DNA of 39,885 nucleotides from Candidatus Schmidhempelia bombi str. Bimp (GTDB lineage: Bacteria; Pseudomonadota; Gammaproteobacteria; Enterobacterales; Orbaceae), in the NCBI RefSeq assembly GCF_000471645.3, contig NZ_AWGA01000046.1:1-39885 (forward strand). The letters are read 5' to 3'. A program made the translations under genes and the position numbers. Shown piece by piece: positions 37,029-39,885 of the stretch; within the stretch, counting starts at the first letter, position 1; each line of letters opens with the position of its first letter. The notes beneath the pieces are model-generated. The model was not told the origin of the DNA, ran no database searches, and saw only the letters and a list, made by a program, of their open reading frames with translations.

Positions 37029-37595
37029 TTATTTCACACGAGAAACATATTCACCAGAACGCGTATCGACTTTTACTACTTCACCTGTTTGCACAAATAA
37101 AGGAACACGTACAACCGCTCCGGTCGCTAACGTCGCAGGTTTCCCGCCCGTTCCAGCCGTATCACCTTTTAAGCCTGGATCCGTTTCAACAATTTCTAAT
37201 TCAACAAAGTTTGGTGGTGTCACAGAAATAGGTTGACCATTCCATAAAGTTAAAATACATTCTGCTTGTTCAACTAACCATTTAGCATTATCGCCTACCG
37301 CTTTTGCATCAGCTGATAATTGCTCAAACGTTTCGTTATTCATAAAATGCCAAAACTCACCATCAGTATAAAGATAAGTTAAATTCATATCCATTACATC
37401 AGCAGCATCGACAGAATCACCAGATTTAAAGGTCTTTTCGACCATTTTTCCAGATAATAATTTACGAATTTTGACTCGGTTTATCGCTTGACCTTTACCT
37501 GGTTTATAAAATTCATTTTCCACAATAACGCAAGGTTCTCCATCTTGCATTATTTTCAGGCCTGCTTTAAACTCATTAGTACTAAACGTCGCCAT
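37029..37595 (-). CDS. efp: elongation factor P
   Basis: Translation factor that rescues ribosomes stalled at polyproline motifs. 188 residues, the E. coli length. Domain I (about 1-65) carries the modification loop KPGKGQA with Lys34, the residue that EpmA/EpmB convert to beta-lysyl-lysine. Two OB-type domains follow, and the protein ends with the conserved [12 protein letters not shown]. The flanking residues around Lys34 match the beta-lysylated type, not the rhamnosylated Arg type. It is divergent from epmB with a 31-base gap, as in E. coli, so modifier and target share one promoter region. Confidence 0.97.
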   Translation of the reverse strand: MATFSTNEFKAGLKIMQDGEPCVIVENEFYKPGKGQAINRVKIRKLLSGKMVEKTFKSGDSVDAADVMDMNLTYLYTDGEFWHFMNNETFEQLSADAKAVGDNAKWLVEQAECILTLWNGQPISVTPPNFVELEIVETDPGLKGDTAGTGGKPATLATGAVVRVPLFVQTGEVVKVDTRSGEYVSRVK

Positions 37596-37626
37596 GAGAA
37601 ATCCTTAAAAATTCAGTTAACCAAAA

Positions 37627-38649
37627 ATGAGTCGCATTATACAGCAAATTGAGCAAGTTCCAAATAAAGAAGCCTGGATTTTACAGTTAGCTAATGTTAT
37701 TACTGACCCACAAAAATTATTGGCAATGTTGGCGTTAGATCCAACGTTACTGACCACAAATGCTAACTTAGCCAGAAAACAATTTGCGCTGCGCGTACCT
37801 CAATCTTTTATTCAACGAATGCGAAAAGGTGATCCGAATGATCCCCTGCTTTTACAAGTTCTACATAGCGAAAAAGAATTAGTCCAACAAGACGGATTCA
37901 GCCACGATCCTCTGCAAGAGCAGAATAATTCAATTCCAGGATTATTGCATAAATATAAAAATAGAGCCTTATTTATCACAAAAACCAATTGTGCTATTAA
38001 TTGTCGCTACTGCTTCCGTCGTCATTTCCCTTATCTACAAAATCAAGGAAATAAACAAAATTGGCTAAAAGCGCTAGCCTATATTGCTAACCATCCTGAA
38101 TTGGATGAAATTATTTTATCTGGCGGCGATCCCTTAATGGCTAAAGATCACGAATTAAAATGGTTAATTGAAAAACTTGAAGCGATTCCTCATATAAAAC
38201 GCTTACGTATTCATACTAGACTAGCTGTAGTGATTCCTGAGCGTATCACCGCTCATCTCTGCCAGCTATTAGCCCAAAGTCGCTTACAGATGATCATGGT
38301 GACTCATATTAATCATGCGAATGAAATAGATCAGCAAGTTGAATCAGCCATGTTACAACTCAAACAACACGGAGTGACTTTACTAAACCAAAGTGTGCTA
38401 TTAAAAAATATTAATGACAATGCCATCACCTTAATGAACTTAAGCAATCGCTTATTTGACAGCGGGATTCTCCCTTACTACCTGCATGTATTAGATAAAG
38501 TACAAGGGGCAGCACACTTTATGGTCGACGATACCACTGCTTATCAAATTATGCGCGAACTGGAAACAAAAGTGTCTGGTTACTTACTCCCTAAGCTTAT
38601 TAGAGAAATTGGCGGTGAAAAAAGTAAGACCATTTTAAATTATCATTAG
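37627..38649 (+). CDS. epmB: EF-P modification enzyme EpmB (lysine 2,3-aminomutase type)
   Basis: Radical-SAM, PLP-dependent enzyme that converts L-alpha-lysine to beta-lysine for attachment to EF-P Lys34 by EpmA. 340 residues versus 342. The [4Fe-4S] motif CxxxCxxC is Cys122, Cys126 and Cys129 in TNCAINCRYCFRRHFPY. ELDEIILSGGDPLMAKDHEL is the SAM-binding GGDP region, HINHANEID and LLNQSVLLKNINDNA contribute to the substrate site, and YYLHVLDKVQGAAHF is the PLP-Lys region. The start is close to the efp start on the other strand. epmA is not in the window and must be elsewhere. Confidence 0.95.
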   Translation: MSRIIQQIEQVPNKEAWILQLANVITDPQKLLAMLALDPTLLTTNANLARKQFALRVPQSFIQRMRKGDPNDPLLLQVLHSEKELVQQDGFSHDPLQEQNNSIPGLLHKYKNRALFITKTNCAINCRYCFRRHFPYLQNQGNKQNWLKALAYIANHPELDEIILSGGDPLMAKDHELKWLIEKLEAIPHIKRLRIHTRLAVVIPERITAHLCQLLAQSRLQMIMVTHINHANEIDQQVESAMLQLKQHGVTLLNQSVLLKNINDNAITLMNLSNRLFDSGILPYYLHVLDKVQGAAHFMVDDTTAYQIMRELETKVSGYLLPKLIREIGGEKSKTILNYH

Positions 38650-38911
38650 CTATCAATATCAGAAAATTTTTATAAATAAAATCAATCTATGATCAATACG
38701 ACAGCATAACCATTTTATTATAGATTATTGATAACGACGAGTATAACGAAATACTCTTTATAAATATCGCTAATAAATATTTAAGCAAGCTAGCACGGAT
38801 AAAATTTATTAATAAAACGCTTAACTTTAACTAATCTGATTAACTAATCACCAAAACATCTATTTTTTAATCGAACAAACCACATTTGGACATAAATAGC
38901 GTAAAAAAGTA
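38650..38911. other. AT-rich spacer between epmB and the tRNA promoter
   Basis: No gene seen; with the tRNA promoter the gene-free stretch is about 300 bases. No clear epmB terminator. Confidence 0.4.
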
Positions 38912-38940
38912 TTGACGAAATCAACGCCATCGTGTTTAAT
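38912..38940 (+). promoter_or_regulatory. promoter of tRNA-Phe
   Basis: TTGACG (38912-38917) and TTTAAT (38935-38940) are separated by 17 bases, placing the start about 6-8 bases before the mature tRNA. Five of six bases match consensus at each element. Confidence 0.7.
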
Positions 38941-38953
38941 ATGCACCATTGTT

Positions 38954-39029
38954 GCCCGGATAGCTCAGTCGGTAGAGCAGGGGATTGAAAATCCCCGTGT
39001 CCTTGGTTCGATTCCGAGTCCGGGCACCA
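38954..39029 (+). tRNA. tRNA-Phe (anticodon GAA)
   Basis: A 76-nt cloverleaf. The acceptor stem GCCCGGA pairs with TCCGGGC, followed by discriminator A and encoded CCA. The D arm is GCTC-AGTCGGTA-GAGC, the anticodon arm is GGGGATTGAAAATCCCC with GAA at its centre, and the T arm has GGTTCGATTCC. It matches E. coli tRNA-Phe closely. Confidence 0.97.
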
Positions 39030-39195
39030 ATCACCAAATTCTAGGACCTGTTTATAGCAGTTTTTCATGCCTAAATCTTTTTCATATAAGACTTGGATTA
39101 TTCTACTATTCAATTGAAATAACCTAATGTCGATCATAATTATGGATTCAAATATAGATATCACTGATTTGATAATAGTACATTGGCCATAATAA

Positions 39196-39215
39196 AAAGG
39201 AGCTTTAGCTCTTTT
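39196..39215 (+). terminator. possible terminator downstream of tRNA-Phe
   Basis: AAAGGAGC-TTTA-GCTCTTTT forms an 8-bp stem including one G-T pair, followed by ATTTTCTTTTTAG. It is 166 bases after the tRNA, so it may end a long tRNA precursor. Confidence 0.5.
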
Positions 39216-39885
39216 ATTTTCTTTTTAGTGACTAAACATGATTGCTTGATATTATCATTGCAGTTAGATAAGTTTGGCTTCTACAATATCCAAATTATTG
39301 TCATTATTTTCTGGCGATATATCTTTCAAGATGTTAATGCTATTTTTAATAATCTTATTATTTTTTGCTTTATTTCAAGTTTAAAATGTTTTTATGTTTA
39401 GCTTGCTTATGTTTTAATTTATATTAACTAATAACATATGTAATGATTTCTAAATCTAACCCAGCATATAGAAATAACCACTCACAGCAAATAAAATGGT
39501 TGATAATAATTTGTTCTAATTCACTCTTGCATTTCCTACATATAACGACCGCTATAACAAAAAAATTGATTAAAAACTAATTACGACTAAATCAATCATA
39601 AAATCTACAAAACAGTCTTATAGCCCTAACTTAACTTTTACCTGATATTGGTTAATAGATTAAAAATAAAAAAATCTTGCAATGTATAAAAAAAAGTGTA
39701 TTTTACTTGGCTCAAATGGATAACTTTACTCGATTATCCTTAGCAATGACTAATATAGATTTAAATAAGCATAATAATTAACTAGTTAAACAATACCCAT
39801 TAAGCGGCTCTACTTGTTATTTAGCAATAAATTATTGAATCAGAAAAAGGTTTATTCACCATAAGCATTATGTTTATTCATATCA
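39216..39885. other. gene-free AT-rich tail of the window
   Basis: 670 bases, very AT-rich. A phenylalanine- and isoleucine-rich frame at 39183-39401 starts at a TTG without a Shine-Dalgarno and runs through the hairpin, so it is not accepted. A possible inverted repeat (GGATAA ... TTATCC, about 39717-39738) is seen. Promoters for genes beyond the window are possible. Confidence 0.4.

Noticed and set aside
39183-39401. 72-codon plus-strand frame rich in Phe and Ile.
   Set aside because: TTG start without Shine-Dalgarno, runs through a terminator-like hairpin, and composition is that of translated AT-rich DNA.
38954-39885. tRNA-Phe followed by a gene-free region, considered as an integration site.
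   Set aside because: No integrase, no repeat of the tRNA 3' end and no foreign cargo visible within the window.

Overview
This is about 40 kb of AT-rich gammaproteobacterial chromosome. Gene content and residue-level similarity are close to enterobacterial housekeeping genes: NagA, RlmE, FbaA, AccC, EF-P and RNase G align with remembered E. coli sequences almost without gaps. Low GC, compact versions of FtsN and MreC, and E. coli operons with members missing suggest a host-associated relative of the Enterobacterales, most like the Orbaceae (Gilliamella/Orbus group). That placement is inference from memory; no search was run. No phage, IS element, integrase, CRISPR array or obvious new defence island is visible.

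Layout. 1-4.4 kb: the end of an unknown gene, a PF06541-type membrane protein, and a large clade-2 catalase (KatE/HPII type) whose distal-pocket Asn is replaced by Val. 4.4-8.1 kb: a four-gene ferric-siderophore ABC importer behind a Fur-box-like site. 8.2-10.1 kb: bifunctional glutathionylspermidine synthetase/amidase. 10.5-15.6 kb: the GlcNAc regulon, nagE divergent from nagB-nagA-nagC, with a perfect CRP palindrome between. 15.6-20.1 kb: asd, then ftsH and rlmE, with yhbY divergent. 20.4-22.8 kb: pgk-fbaA. 23-25.5 kb: rpsT, then ftsN-yihY-dtd. 25.5-26.7 kb: a DoxX-family gene and the RNase P RNA gene rnpB. 26.7-27.4 kb: a gene-free stretch with stacked hairpins and a possible gene relic. 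27.4-33.6 kb, all on the minus strand: mreB-mreC-mreD-rng-tldD-yqjA. 34-36.8 kb: accB-accC and an AroL-type shikimate kinase. 37-38.7 kb: efp divergent from epmB. 38.95 kb: tRNA-Phe, followed by about 850 bases with no convincing gene.

How the genes fit together. The nag genes import GlcNAc as GlcNAc-6-P, deacetylate it to GlcN-6-P and convert that to Fru-6-P, under NagC and cAMP-CRP. pgk and fbaA lie in central glycolysis. mreBCD and ftsN cover elongation and division; asd supplies diaminopimelate precursors. accBC begins fatty-acid synthesis. efp and epmB are a translation factor and the lysine aminomutase that makes the substrate for its modification. Several upstream-most candidate starts are probably not real; ATG or TTG starts with better Shine-Dalgarno spacing and agreement with known family N-termini were chosen for katE, the first siderophore permease, nagA, asd, rlmE, rpsT, accB, accC and the shikimate kinase.

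I did not find a clearly new biological system. The observations most worth checking are the catalase Asn-to-Val substitution, the nagB-nagA intercistronic hairpin, the PF06541 gene and the decayed region between rnpB and yqjA.
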